Of a stretch of 61,523 nt of DNA, positions 45,601 to 57,724 are shown piece by piece (the first letter of the stretch is position 1; each line of letters starts with the position of its first letter). The stretch is from Porogramme epimiltina. Lineage: Eukaryota > Basidiomycota > Agaricomycetes > Polyporales > Polyporaceae. The translations under genes were made by a program, and so were the position numbers. The DNA lies in NCBI GenBank assembly GCA_900155495.1, contig FTLJ01000697.1, positions 1 through 61,523 of the forward strand, given 5' to 3'. The notes under the pieces are model-generated. The model did not search any database. It was not told the DNA's origin and worked only from the letters and a program-made list of their open reading frames with translations.

Positions 45601-47717
45601 GACGAGGGACGACGACGAGCGCGACGAGGGAAGATCCTTGTAGCCGACGGCTGTGCTCCCAGTGTGCGAAGCGCTTCTTAGCATCCTTGTCGCGCGCGGC
45701 GCCACTAGGAGGCGCGTCGAGGATGAGCGTGACGACGATACCACGACGTTGTGCTTGGGGTGGGGCGGGGAGGAATTCAACGCCGGTGTAGAGCTGGAAG
45801 AAGACGGAGTCACGTCCTGTGGTGCGGTATGCACCGCCATTGTTAGCGATGAGCGTTTCAAGCTTCGTTTTCTCGCGATTGGAACGATTGGGCTTCCACA
45901 TCTGGAGGAGATCGTCGTGGACGACGGTGAGAGAAGCGCGTGTTGTGGAGCTGTTTCTAAGTTGAGCAAAAAATGAAAGCCAGAGGAATTGAGAAGACGC
46001 TCACATTAATTCTTCGCGAAGGAGACGAAACTGAATGTCGAGGTGTCTTTCCATGGAATTGACAGGCAGGTGATGGGGCGCTTCGTGGCTGAACACAGGA
46101 ATGTATGGAGGAACTGGAGAGAACAGCTCGTCGTGGGTGGGCGCGATGCGAATCTCATTGATAGCGGCGAAGTCGTTGTCATGCCGCGGGCCACTGCGGC
46201 GCAAATCGCCCGGAGGATCGTACGTCTGCGCGAGTTGTGCAATACGCGCTTGGGTTCTCTGGGCTGGAGTAACCGTCGGCTTCGGGGTGTTGAGCTCGAG
46301 TTTCATGACGATACCACTCTCTCGTTCGACGATCGACCCGAGCCGGTCGATCTCTTCTCGAATGTGGCTGATCATTAGGTTTCTGTTGCTAGAGGGAACG
46401 AACGCGATGGGGTCCTGGAACTTGGAATTTGTGGATGAGACATCCTTAGCCCAGAGCTCGAACCACCGCGCGAAGTCCCTGATGAAGGCGACGATGTCGG
46501 AGGAGTGATCGCGAATCCCATCCTTATACCTACTGAAGTATCTGCAGTGGGACATAAGCACGGCGACGCTTATCAGTGCGCAAGGAACGTGATCTCACTG
46601 GCGAAACACAGCTGAAAGGGTCCTGAAGATCGTCACACCATCAAGAGACGTCTGCCGAGATGCGGGAAGATTCGGGGTTCGATCTCGCCACGACGTGGAA
46701 ATGATCATAGACTGAAGACACGTCTGAAGGGTGTTGAATATTGCGTCATGATTGTTCAAGATGATGGAGTATAGGATGCTAAGTCAAAGCTATCAACATG
46801 GTAGGATATTCGTGACGATACGTGTATACGCACTTGATGTTCTGATGCAACGTCGACTTAAGAACCAAGTCCGATCCAAAGAATTGGAATATAGGGAAAT
46901 AGCCTCGCTGGAAAGAAAGAGCTGACGTGATTGAGAGACCGACAGAAACTTGAACGCGCTCGTAGCGCAGAACATCGCCAATACGATGAATCGCGTTCCC
47001 CTACGGTACCAACACCTCAGTCCTATACGGCATACTGGAGATCCATTGGGCGACATACCTTGACGACCACTTGAAGGAATTCCTGGGCGCTGTCCGTGTT
47101 CTATCACACACATCAGCACGAGGGAAGGGAGATAAGCCAAGTGGACGTACCCATGTCTTGTTTCGGTCATTTACACTGGCTAGGATCCGGACAAAACTCT
47201 GAACGTTGGCGGCGGAGGCAAAATGGTAGTGATCGGCGAGGAAGTCCTTCAGGAAGTTGTGGACTTCGCTCGGGTCGAGATTGTGTTCCACCTCGCGCAC
47301 GGACCCAGCGCCTACTGCCAGGCCCTCCGGCGAGAAGAAGTCCGGTGGGGCGTCGTCCTCGCCACCTACCGCAGCACCAGCGTCGTCGCCGGCGCTTCCG
47401 GCGCTTCCGGTCTGTGGCCCCTTCACATGGCGAAACTTGCAGCTGAACCCTTGCAAACACACCCCATTCTGCCAAAAGGTATGACAAGCATCTCTAGGAA
47501 TGCCCCTTGGACGAGTGTTCGACGGCCTTGGGCCCTGGCTTCCAGCTGGAGTCTGGGATCGGCCCCGTGTTGGAGAAGTGGAGGGGGAGGAAGGCCCTCT
47601 ACCGCCCCTAGATGGCGCGGAGCCCCCTCGTTCGTGGAGAAACTTGCATCGGCCTCCAAGACGGCAGCCTTGCGGAGTGTTGAAGAACCTGCAACGGCCC
47701 TGTGTGCTCCCCGACAT
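39617..47717 (-). CDS. CCCH- and NFX1-type zinc-finger superfamily 1 RNA helicase (ZNFX1/Hrr1-like)
   Basis: Very large multi-exon gene (roughly 2,100-2,250 aa) read from 47717 to 39617. The N-terminus has two CCCH zinc fingers, both spaced C-x8-C-x5-C-x3-H. The SF1 helicase core follows. Its Walker A PPGTGK is encoded by a 19-nt exon at 45005-45023, with FTNHALDH downstream, Walker B-like VEEAGQ near 43730, GDPQQLRP near 43590 and VALSRAKHGLYILGN near 42600. A long cysteine/histidine array of NFX1 type runs over 42400-41500, and the C-terminus (exons 39891-39836 and 39781-39617) has a GHFYNCENGHTFVI...CGG zinc-binding end. Fission yeast Hrr1 and animal ZNFX1 of this class act in RNAi-linked silencing and RNA surveillance; that role is inferred here. 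Some internal exon borders were not fixed. Confidence 0.9.
45005..45023 (-). other. 19-nt micro-exon carrying the Walker A lysine
   Basis: This tiny exon encodes PPGTGK, completing the P-loop whose first glycine codon is split from the upstream exon (ending SLIQG). The next exon begins SYTAKE. The flanking introns are ordinary GT-AG introns of about 50-70 nt. Confidence 0.8.
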
Positions 47718-50700
47718 AGCTGAGTTTCACTCCAGCCCGGTGTATTGTCAACAGTGGGTGTGCCTAGAGAAAGGGGCGTGTGTCAGTGAGATTGGGAGTA
47801 GTGGTTGTGGTAGTGAAGGGGTTTACAGAGGGAGTGGTGCTGGGGGACAAAGGGAGAGTTCCCTGAGCGTCCTAGGCTCTTCATCGACAATGGCTGCCTC
47901 GTGCTCTGTCTCGATGCATGATGCCCGATCGAATCCCTTCTATCGCACGCATGCTTTAACGATTGACGCTGGGTACACAGCGGCGTCTGTATCCATACAC
48001 CCCCTCCGTTCGTTGAGAATGACTGAAGGGTTGAATACTGCTGCAGAAAGATGTGGAGGGGTAGTTTGTTGCATAGCTGTCGAGCACAGAGCGTATGCTT
48101 GGGGAGATAGAGGCTTTAGTCGACATCCCTAGTGTTATACACATAGACCCACCACTCTGTTATATTTTCAGCCATTGAATTCTCTGAGGTCGCGGTTGAA
48201 TTAAAAGCGATACCAAAGCGCAGCAACTGGCCACAGGCGCCACGCAGGGTAAAGCCCTGTCAATAGCGGCCTGAAACCCGAAGGGATCGTGCATTTTGCA
48301 GTGACTTAGAGGCCAAAAGACGGGATTTGGAGCCTTATCAAAGTCGCGATAATGACACAGAGCAAGGATTTCGGCCTGACGCGCCGTCAGAGTCGTATTC
48401 AAGATCTAGGCAACCGCCAGCAAAATCCGACGTTGTGGGCGCCTAAATTCAACTCCGCGAAATTCGGACAACGGCGGCAGATGTACAATCTCAGAACGAT
48501 GGCTTGCATTTCGGTATTGTCCTCTACGGCTTTAACCCATTTGGCCCTTTGTAGGAGCACAACTGGTCGTACATGGTACAGTCTCGATATCAGTAAGTAC
48601 CTAGTCGCCGCCGGACCATAGTACGCCAGAATCGGAATTCAGTCTTGAAGTTTGATTCAACACCCCGCGTCATCATGCAGAGCTTCCTGGTCAATTTCTG
48701 TGCAGTGATACATGTAGTCTATACTACGTGTAGGATTTTGGCATCAGCCAATCTAAAACGAGGCACGGAAAGTCAGTATCATGTAGTTGACGACCCTGGC
48801 ACTAGTTGGACCTCCGCTATCAAAATAAAGGAAACAAATCCGATGCACGTAGAAGCCCCTCGTGCTCAACAGCTGTTGCCTTTCTAGATAGTAGGGTACA
48901 GCGGCCATTCTCCCCCCCCTTACTGTCGGAACACCCCCATTTAGGGCGCCCGAACTCGTGCCCGAACTTTCTCGGGTATGAGCGTGGACCCGCATGAAAG
49001 CAGGTGCCACCTACGCAAAGACGAATCTCCGCAAGGGATCTAGACAGGTACATGCATACGGTCTGAGGCCCGCCGCCCGTCCCGCCAATGCCTGGGGCAT
49101 CGCCTTGGGGTTTGAGCCGATAGGGCATTCAAGGTGAAGGATGCACCGGGGCAATACGCTTTTATGCGATGTGCAATATTACCCCCACGAGCAGTTTGGT
49201 CCAGTCTACGAAGGGAGACAAGCTTACCAGAGCATATACGATCAACGCCTTGTTTAGGGAGAGCAGTCGAAAGGGTACGGGGAGCACGCACTCGGATGAA
49301 GGCAGGAAGGGAGAGGCGTACGTATACATGAACGCCCGGGGGCGCTCGTGCTGCGGTAATTTAACAGAGGCTGTGAGCGGCTCGTGAGAGATCTTGCAGA
49401 AGGAGAACATGCACACAGCGTTCTGGTCCTTATCATAGATTAGAGAGAATGTTCTCCGCAGAGGAAGCGGGTGAAGCATATGCACTCGCGGCTCTCAGCG
49501 TGGGTTCACAAATGAATAGCCTGAGGGTGAGGGTTCCAGCAACGCTTACCGGGGCGCGTGGAGTAGGGACGCCTGTCTAATCAATTATGGACCACAAAAT
49601 GAGCGTCACGATGCACACTGCGGAGAACCGCACCTAGCTTACGAGTGAAGTTCGGTGGATGGATCGGAGGCATATCCCTCGAAACCAGTACACGGCTTCG
49701 CGCTCGGAAAGGTTTGCGATAAATACGTCAACCGCGCTCTGTCGAGTGCAGATATCTACCACTGACTTGTACAGGGGAGCAGGGGGTCAGGTTGTGAGAA
49801 ACGCTTGAAGGTGGTCGTCAAGCTCAGAGGAGCAGCTCGATTTGCTTTGGAGTTGATCGGAACATTGCCGCATTTGGTATAATATCAACTCCGCCTGAAA
49901 TATAGTCCACTCCCATCAGCCTGCCGAGCGCCCAGGATGCAGCACTGCGTTCTCCACGCCGGCGGTGACCGCGCTTTCCTGCAGCGGCTTGCCAGCTTCT
50001 TCTGCTACCGCAGTGACGTTCTCGTAAGTCATAACCACATGCAGACACCGAATGACGTCCTAGGGTGATCTAGAATATTACATGGCGACTTCATGCCATG
50101 TCACATGGCTGTCCTCCCAGTCGGGCTTGGGGCTTTATGCTCATTGCTCACGGGCCGCGCTGCTGCACTCCAGACCAGTGTCCACTACTAAAACCCGCCC
50201 GGGCACGAGGCAGACAGACTCTCCTCACAACCCTTCGCTCCTCATCCGCCCGTCCTCTCCCCTTCTCCCATCGTTCCCCTCATCATAGAGCGCACCCTCT
50301 AACGAGCACACTGGTACTCGAGGCCTGTAAGTCATTTCTGCCGGGATTTGCACGCTCGTCCGTCCAGACGAGCCCTATCGACTCGAGCCCTGAGCTGTCC
50401 GGATTGTGGTTAGGGCAGATCAGGGGCTGCGGCCTGGCCGCTGACCCGCGCTCTTCGAACGATACGAACGAGCGGGGGCCTGCGGTGACACAGTGGCGCA
50501 CGATGATGTCAATCATCGAATGTGTAGTCCACTGTGCCCAGGGGACGCCGGTGGCCAAGGCGTCAGCTCTTCCCAGCTGTAAATGCGCTCGCGAACGCGA
50601 AGCACACAGCCGGGTAGCTCCTGGTAAGGTCGGTGGGCACACGCTCACTCGAGCCGCGGCTGTCTTCGAGCACGAGGGGCTTCTTTCGTCATGCGCGCAG

Positions 50701-51419
50701 CTCCATGACGGGTTTGACTTTCACTAATATTTGCATGTCGGCACTCTATTTTTCGAAAAGCTGATGGACCCTTCTTCACGTGCGTAGGTAACATGTGCCG
50801 GTGGTACAAGTACAACGCAGATATGTAATACCGGCACTCGATCAACCAATCGCTAGTTTTCCCCGCGCTTGCAATGATAACCTCTCCACAGTCTATAGTA
50901 GATATCGTCCCAAATTACCGTTGGTTAATGGCTGAGACGTCCCGTATCATCGTGGTTCGCTCCCTCTTGCTCGCGGCTGTCGTTCGGCATGGTGCTGGTG
51001 CGGCACTGAGGCTCCGGGTCAGCGAGCATGAGAGGTTCTCCCATCATCTACATATGTATATACGCGCTGCTAGCTACTGCGCCTAGCGGAGTCGCTCGAG
51101 AGCACTACGACGGTGCTGTTGCACACTATAAACAGGCGCACCTTACCCGCACGACGGACGAATTGACCCTGCTGTCGGTGCAGCCGCGCGCGTTGGACAT
51201 GCGCACGTATCAGCACCCGCACGACCAAGCCATGAAGCTACAATATTAGTCTAAGCGGGTGTATACAGAGCGGCGCCCCCGCAGGGGCCCCGCGCGTCTA
51301 AGGAGAGGTAAACAAGGTCCGTCGCGAGAGCGTCCGCATCATGAAAAAAAGCCGCAGTAGGTAGTCTAAGCATAAGCCCCCGCCCCGCCCCATCCTCCCC
51401 CGTCATCACTAGTAGGGCG
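47718..51419. other. Gene-poor region upstream of the helicase
   Basis: About 3.7 kb without a supportable gene. Short copies of a motif with GAGCACGAGGGGC or close variants occur near 48855 (minus orientation) and 50669 (plus), and a weaker one near 51026. They match the core of the duplicated units at 55-58 kb, so this region probably contains scattered remnants of the same repeat family. Confidence 0.4.
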
Positions 51420-53167
51420 CTACAGCCCCAACGCGCACCCAGCCACGAACCCGAGCGCGCCCACGAGCGCCCACGCGGCGGACGCGGGGTGAACGGCGCG
51501 CGCACCGCCGCTGTCGGTGGGGGACGCGCTCGCCGTCGCGGCGCTCGGGCCTGTCGCGCTCGCGGCGGTGGAGGTGGGCGCGGCAGAGGAGGAGGCGGCG
51601 GGGAGGTCGGCGGTGGGGTGCGGGTTGTCGCCGGCTTGCTGGCGGGGGCCGAAATCGGCCGCGCGGGCGCCGTCGCCGTTGATGTTGTCGATGCTAGTGC
51701 GCGGGGTGAGAAGTGGAAGGGGGAGAAAGGGGAGAAGGGGAGGAGAAGGGGAGACGCACAAGAGCCGCTGGACGCCGGCGTCCGAGTTCATGATCGCGTA
51801 GGTGTCGTGCGTGACGTTGGGCACGTAGTCGACGTCGTCCTCGGGCCCGGGCGGGAAGGCTTGGATGAAGTTGAGCATGCGCGTGATGCGCGTGTCCCTG
51901 TGCGCGCGCATACAGTCAGCCCGGCGCAGAGAGGAGGCCTCAGAAAAGGAGGGACGGGGGAGGGGGAGGGGGGGCGCGCACCCGGTCGTGAACGGCCCAC
52001 ATCCCTCCGAGTCCTGGCCGGTGTCGTTCAGGCCGTGGGTGAAGACGAAGTTGCGCGCCTGGAAGCGCGCGAGGACGCCGTTGTCGGCGAGGACGTCGCC
52101 CGCGGCGCGGCTCGTGTTGACGAACGCGCCCTCGTACGCGAGCGGGTAGTTGGCGAGGCCGAAGCGCCAGTCGTCGAACGCGGGGCACGCGGCGGGCGCG
52201 GTGGGCGCGGAGGCGGGGCGCGCGGGGGTGTACCAGACGTACGAGGAGGGGTCGGCGGTCCAGTATACGAGTTTCGCTACGGGGGGGTTGGTCGGGTGTC
52301 AGGGGAGGATGGGGAAGAGGGGAGAGCGAACCTTTGATGTCGAGCACTTGTCCGACGGACGCGTATCGTCTGTGTGGATGGAGCGGTGAGGGACAAGCAG
52401 GTGGAGAGGCGGGTGGGACGCACTGTGTGGCTTGCCCGCCGAGACTGTGGCCGGCGACGACGATCTCGTTCAGGTTGGGGTACGTCGCGTTGAACCAGGT
52501 GATGACCTGGTCGAGCACCTGGAAAGAGGACACGGTGCGCGTCGTCGGGAGGATGTTGTCGAACCCCGACGCGTAGTACGAGCCGTCTGCGTATGGCGAA
52601 ACGTTATCAAGGATGGCATCGCACAACGAGGCGTCAGGGCTCACTTCGCCATCGTAGCGCGTTGCCTTGAACCTAAAAAGTCAGGCGTGAGCGGACGTTA
52701 GTCGAGATCGGGCACGCGCGAGTGGACGCACGTCATTGCGGACGTCGACCCAGAGAGGGACAAAGATAGCCGCGGTCTCGCGTTGTACTGCGCTGTTTAT
52801 AGTCGTCGCGCGATTGCGGGCGTCGCGGGCGGCCGCGAAGTGATAGTCGGGGAGGCCATCGAAGGCGGTGTTGACTATAACGGCGCGCTTGACGAGGGTA
52901 ACGTCGTGCCCGGGCGGTAGAGAAAAGTAGTTCTGTGGGCATGTTATTAGCGCGCGAGCCTTGGGAGAGGCGGAGATGAGCTTGGGTGCTTACGATGAGC
53001 GTCGCGTTCTGGTTTTCCTGGTCCTGGATGCGGAAAAACTCGATCGACGCGCCGCTGACGTCTGGGAGTGTGTTTGCAGAGGTTGTACCTTGATATTGCT
53101 GAGCGTACGATACGCTCGCGAGGGCGGTTGCTAGGGCGAGACACTGCCAGGCCAGTTTACCGGCCAT
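51420..53167 (-). CDS. Secreted, probably GPI-anchored alpha/beta hydrolase
   Basis: Serine hydrolase or esterase of unknown substrate. Eight exons (53167-52994, 52932-52732, 52672-52645, 52586-52424, 52369-52332, 52276-51982, 51897-51760, 51693-51420) join in phase to 436 aa. A signal peptide (MAGKLAWQCLALATALASVSYA) opens the protein. The nucleophile elbow GHSLGG places Ser182 as the catalytic residue. YWTADPSSY and ARNFVFTHGLNDTGQ lie in the region expected to supply the acid and structural loops. The C-terminus is Ser/Thr/Ala-rich and ends in a hydrophobic tail (WALVGALGFVAGCALGL), a typical GPI-attachment signal, so the enzyme would sit on the cell surface or wall. Two exons are very short (28 and 38 nt). 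Confidence 0.85.
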
Positions 53168-55084
53168 GGTTCAGCAGAAAGCGATGGGTGAAGGCGGGCC
53201 AGGGCGACCGGGCACCGTGGCCGGGGGCGTTGGAAGAAGAGGACCGCGAGAGATAGGGCGCGCTGGTGGTCCAAGTATAAGTAGGGTGCACGCGCTGACA
53301 TGCAGCCTGGAAGCGCTTGAGGAGACTAGGCTGTGGAGGAAGATCCATGGGAGATGATGGGATTGGGCGAGCGAAAGCCGGTTCAGAGCCGGCGCTGTGG
53401 AGCTCCAGCGTGGCCTCTCCCGCCCCGATCGCGCTTCTGATCCGCCCCGTTCGTCCTCGGGCAGTCGGCCAGGCCACCGTGCATGCGTGCGCGAGGGTGT
53501 GGCCGTGGCGGGGTCTGAGCACGCCGTCGCTGTTGAGACCGAGAGGCTGCTTCGAATTCGATGCTGGTGCGCGCGACGGAGTTGGTATCCCGACGCTCGT
53601 CACCGCCACGCGTTGCGCTCGCTAGCATTGCCCGATCCGGCTCTCGAAGCTGATCTTACCGAGGAGCCGCCGCTCTAACGGCGCAGCACGATTTGACTTT
53701 TCGCTGCGCTCCTCCACCTTCTTTCGCTAGCCCTCTTTCATCCGACCTCTCTGCGCTTCGCTGCTCCACCGATGGCGATGATTTACACCCCCTACCGCCT
53801 GTGCATCCGCGACCTCGCCATTCCATGCTGCGTTATCGATGCACTTTCTAGCTGAGCGCTGAAGGCTTGCTCGGACAGCTACTTATTAGCCTGCCCTTCG
53901 CCTCTCTGCGTTCTTCCACATTCCACGATGCACTGCCCCGAGAACGCTGCTGAATAACAAGACAACCTTGGCCTTCCCCGAACCAAGCTGAACTAGGAGA
54001 AGTGTTCACCCCGCGTCCGATTCGCGTACCGCTGAGGCCATACATTCCGCAATGACAACTCTCACGCCCTCTTCCCCTACGCATCCGCGACCCGGGGGGT
54101 CAAAATAACATGATTTTCCTCTCGAGTATGTGTGTACCACCGATAATATTGAACTTCGACGATATCTGACATCATCTTCTCTTCGATCGTAGGCTCGATG
54201 TACTGCCCGAACTGCCAGGTCCCGGAGATCGGATGAGATCGAGCGCATCTGACGATGACGGGTCGGCGACGTGTTAATGGACATAGCAAGACCTGTACGT
54301 GAACTCAGGATCTGGAAGCACGGGGAGGTCTGAGGGCTTGTCAGGGGTGGAAGCTGGGAAATGAGCGGGCGGCGCGGAGCGTGCATGGAGCAGCTGGGGT
54401 CCGGAGGGGATGAGTGCTGAAGCCGGTGTGCCTAGGTGGGAACCTGTGGAGATCGGCGTGTTGCAGCAAGTACTCCTCCTTCCACCACCTCTCACCTCCG
54501 CGCAATTTCTTCCAAGATGGACACCTGCTCCCCTTGGCTTGGATACCTCCTGCGGCCCTTCTAGTTGGCGCTGACGGGTCTGGCCGTTCCTTATGGGCTC
54601 TCAAGGTGGTGCGTACTGCTTTTCGGGGATCTTCACGCCACTAAAAACGAATTTGACAGTCCTCGAAACCACACACAAGCCCGACATGGATTCATCCCAC
54701 CTCCCCACAAGGCCCCTCCCGATCGCAGACCAGGCACCCTCGCAGCCCTCAACTTCCCAGCGAACTTCCTCCCGAGCGCGGACGCCCGGACCTAGCAGAC
54801 GCCGCGGCGAGACGTGCGTGAGCGTGTCACCAGCTCTTCAGGACGCGCAAGGCACGACACGGGCGCACGCGGGGCGCGGCAGGGCGGGCGGGGAGCGGGA
54901 CGCGGAACACGGACGGGGCCCGGGACGCTGAGGTGGTCGCGGGAGGGTAGGCGTGCGTTTACTGTGCGCCACATCCTCGTTCCGGCCTTGGCTTTCGCAC
55001 TCGTCAAGAAGCCGGGCGCGTCCCGGACGTTGCGGCCCCGGCTAGGCGTCCAAGTTCGCTCCTGTCGCGCTACTCTGAGGCGCG
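53168..55084. other. Intergenic region, GC-rich
   Basis: No gene was recognised. A TATA-like element for the hydrolase gene may lie near 53274-53281 (minus). Open frames at 53157-53609 and 54792-55196 (minus) and their plus-strand counterparts overlap, lack motifs and probably reflect high GC. Confidence 0.35.
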
Positions 55085-55359
55085 CATATGGTAAGTGTCG
55101 ACATTCCCCACCCTCTCGTTTCGCCTCGTGAAGGCGCGACGTATGCGCGCAGCTGTGTGGCGATCGACGCTTTCTCTGCCTTAAATTATCGAGCACGAGG
55201 AGTAACTCCTTGTCGGTCGATGCGCTTGTATTCCAGCTTCGAGATGTCGACTTCGCTGATCCACTGTTTGTTTGTAGGGAGCAGAAGACATAGGGTAGTC
55301 AAAGTCCAGCGCTTCTAACGAGCGTCGCCGCCCCTGATATTGCCTCGATACCCACCTAG
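55085..55359 (+). repeat. Partial, diverged copy of the 655-bp repeat family
   Basis: Near 55190 the sequence contains GAGCACGAGGAG in the context of the family core, preceded by a GTAAGTGTCGAC junction. The remainder is too diverged to align by eye. Confidence 0.3.
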
Positions 55360-56012
55360 TGAGTTCCCTCTTCCGTCCGCTGGGCCTTTAGCGCCCTCCT
55401 TCACTCATCGCGCACTGGGCCCTATCACTCGACCGACCGATGCCGCGTAACGCTGGTGTTGGTTGGCCGGAGGACTGGCCTCCTCCGGAGACTGCAGCTT
55501 ATGGAGGCCCTTATGGAGATTACTCCAGCAGACGAGGAGCGCGGGGACGCACTCCTCCGGCCGTGTGCCGCCAGCGCACGTTGGGGGCTCCGCTGCGTTT
55601 GTCCTCGAGCACGAGGGGCCCGGCGCGATCGTTGTGTCTCTGTCTTATCGTCACGCTCTGGACTCGGAGTGTGTCGGGGGCTATGTGGCTGACTGGGTAT
55701 TTATAGGGCGCGCTGGATATAGCGTCGAGAGACGTGCGCTGTGGAGGCGCATCAGAACTGCGTGTATACTTAGCTCTATCGCGGCTATGAGGGACGGATT
55801 TAAATGTTTCTTGATCCTGGAGCTAAAAAAGAGCTGGTGCACATCGCTCCAACACGGCGACGGGTGCCGCATCGCGAGGGGTGTTTGTGAACGTGCATGG
55901 GCGTCGGGTAGCTATTTTCGACTATATGCGGGCTCGGAAGAAAGATGTCTTCTCAGCACAAGACTGGCTGTCGTGAAGACAGCAGCCCGGCGTCAAAGTG
56001 CCTCGACCATGG
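55360..56012 (+). repeat. Duplicated unit A (full-length, ~655 bp)
   Basis: Starts at a GTGAGT and runs through a CCCTATC-CTCGACC segment and a GGAGACTGCAG block. Then come the core GAGCACGAGGGGCC, a GCTGACTGGGTATTTATAGG segment, and an end containing GACAGCAGCCCGG and CTCGACCATGG. Unit D at 57725-58382 has the same order over the full length. Unit A carries a local insertion in the core relative to the others. Confidence 0.65.
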
Positions 56013-56269
56013 TGCGTCTCGTTCTATCGCATTCGCCCGTGCCTCTCTGAACCCGATCACGCAGCCTCTGTAGAAGGGGACAGGTAGACTCCTGGCACGG
56101 CAGGGATGGTGCGGTGCGAGATGTGGGATGTGGATATGCCGGATGTGCGGGGGCCGGGGCGCTGAGGTGGGAGCGAGATGGCTGCTTAGTGTGTCCCCTG
56201 CGCGCTGTGCTCCTCGTTCGCCCCCTCGTCCGCCGTTAGTCGGTCGGGGCCACTCCCCGAGCTGGCTAT

Positions 56270-56495
56270 TAGGGCTTGGGTACCACATAGACGCTACGCC
56301 CTTGACAAGAAGCGGCGCTCTTCACGCCAAGTTGCGACTGCTAGATCGTGTCCGGTGAGCAGACATCCTACCTCGTGTCCTTGAATCGCCACGCTCCCTT
56401 CCCTAACGTTCTTTTCACAAGCTGAGCCAAGAATCTGTGACATAACGTCACTGACAAGCGGCATCGCTCCTTTTACTGTATTCCCGGGCCCGAGG
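56270..56495 (+). repeat. Linker repeat X1 of the duplicated array
   Basis: Contains CTTGACAAGAAGCGGCGCT, ACGCCAAGTTGCGACTGCTAG and GAATCGCCACGCTCCC. It matches the stretch at 57520-57724 with scattered substitutions. It immediately precedes unit B, just as the second copy precedes unit D. Confidence 0.6.
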
Positions 56496-56992
56496 TGAGT
56501 TTTCGCCTTCCTTTCCCTCGGGTTTTCTCGCACGATCACCCTTTCTGGGTGGCCAAGCCCCCACATACCGCGCCTCATGCCCTATCGACTCAACCGGCGG
56601 ACCCCACGCTTCGTGCTGGAGTCCGTCGGCGGGAGGATTGGCCTCTTCCCGAGACTGCAGCGGGGAGTGGCTGCGCGGCGGGTTCGAACCCGCCCCGAAG
56701 CGCAGGAGAAGAAGCGAGGCGACTTAGTACTCGTCTCCTGAAAGGCGTGTTTGCCAACACAGCGGACGGCACTTCCGTTGCGTCTGTCGCCGAGCACGAG
56801 GGGCCAGGCGCGGTCGTCCTTGCATTCTCGGTCCGCTCTGGAGCGTGCGTTGCTGACTGGGTGTTTATAGAGCGCGCTAGATGTGGCATTTGAAGAGGTC
56901 CGCGGTGGAAGCTTGTGCGACCTTTCTTGCTGAAGTCGGCCAAGAGGCCCCGACGAGCACTGTTGCTCCTTGTACTGCATTTCAGGACTGTT
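56496..56992 (+). repeat. Duplicated unit B (truncated)
   Basis: Begins at GTGAGTTTTCGCC and shares CCCTATCGACTCAACCGGCG, the GAGACTGCAG block, the core GAGCACGAGGGGCCAGGCGC and the TGTTTATAGAGCGCGCTAG segment with the other units. It lacks the long 3' part present in A and D, and rejoins the sequence before unit C through GGCCAAGA and CTCCTTGTACT. A perfect T-arm-like palindrome near 56687 is unique to this copy. Confidence 0.6.
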
Positions 56993-57519
56993 AGTGAGTC
57001 CTCGCCCTCTCCCCCTAGCGTTCTCTCGCACGATCGCCCTTGCTGGGTGATTCGGCCTCCACACACCACGTCTCGCGCCCTATCGACTCAGCTGGCGGAC
57101 CCTGTACTTTGTGCTGGGGTCCACCGACGGGAGGATTGGCCTCTTCCCACGACCTGCAGCTCTGGAGTGTCCAATGGTGCCGGTTCGGAAAATTACCGAT
57201 ATCCGTCCGAATTAGGATTGATGACTAGGAATCCGTCCGCATTAGGATTGGATCACTAGAGCCCGCACCCCCCCGGAAATCGTGTGCCAGCGCCAGCGGA
57301 GGGCGACACTTCATCTGCACCTGTCGCTGAGCACGAGGGGCCAGGCGCGGGCGTCGTTGTGTTCTCGTTCCACTCTGGAGCCTGGATTGCTGACTGGGTA
57401 TTTATAGAGCGCGCTAGATATGGCCTTTGAAGACGTCCGTACGCTGTGGGAGCTCGTCAGAACTGCTGTGTATCGCTCTGTCCGGGCGGAGGTGGCCGGA
57501 AGGACTTGGACCTTGCGTA
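56993..57519 (+). repeat. Duplicated unit C (truncated)
   Basis: Starts at GTGAGTCCTCGCCC and has the CCCTATCGACTCAGC, CCTGCAG, GAGCACGAGGGGCCAGGCGC and TATTTATAGAGCGCGCTAG blocks in the family order. Near 57190-57250 it contains a short internal tandem duplication of an ATCCGTCCGAATTAGGATTG-like sequence. Confidence 0.6.
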
Positions 57520-57724
57520 GGTGCTACATCCTTGACAAGAAACGGCGCTGTTCACGCCAAGCTGCGACTGCTAGATCATGTCTGGTGAGCAAACGTTCTG
57601 CTCCGCGTCTTTGAATCGCCATGCTCCCTTTTCTAACATTCGCTTCTCAAGTTCAGCCAAGAATCCGCAACCTAACGTCCCTGAAAAGCATCATCGCTCC
57701 TTGTACTCCTTCCCCGGTCCCTTA
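57520..57724 (+). repeat. Linker repeat X2 of the duplicated array
   Basis: Second copy of the linker seen at 56270-56495. It shares CTTGACAAGAAACGGCGCT, the TGCGACTGCTAGATC block, GAATCGCCATGCTCCC and CTCCTTGTACT, and leads directly into unit D. Confidence 0.6.

Noticed and set aside
56680..56710. Perfect T-arm-like palindrome GGCGGGTTCGAACCCGCC, possible tRNA
   Set aside because: No matching acceptor stem, D-arm or anticodon arm could be folded on either strand, and the other repeat units lack it.
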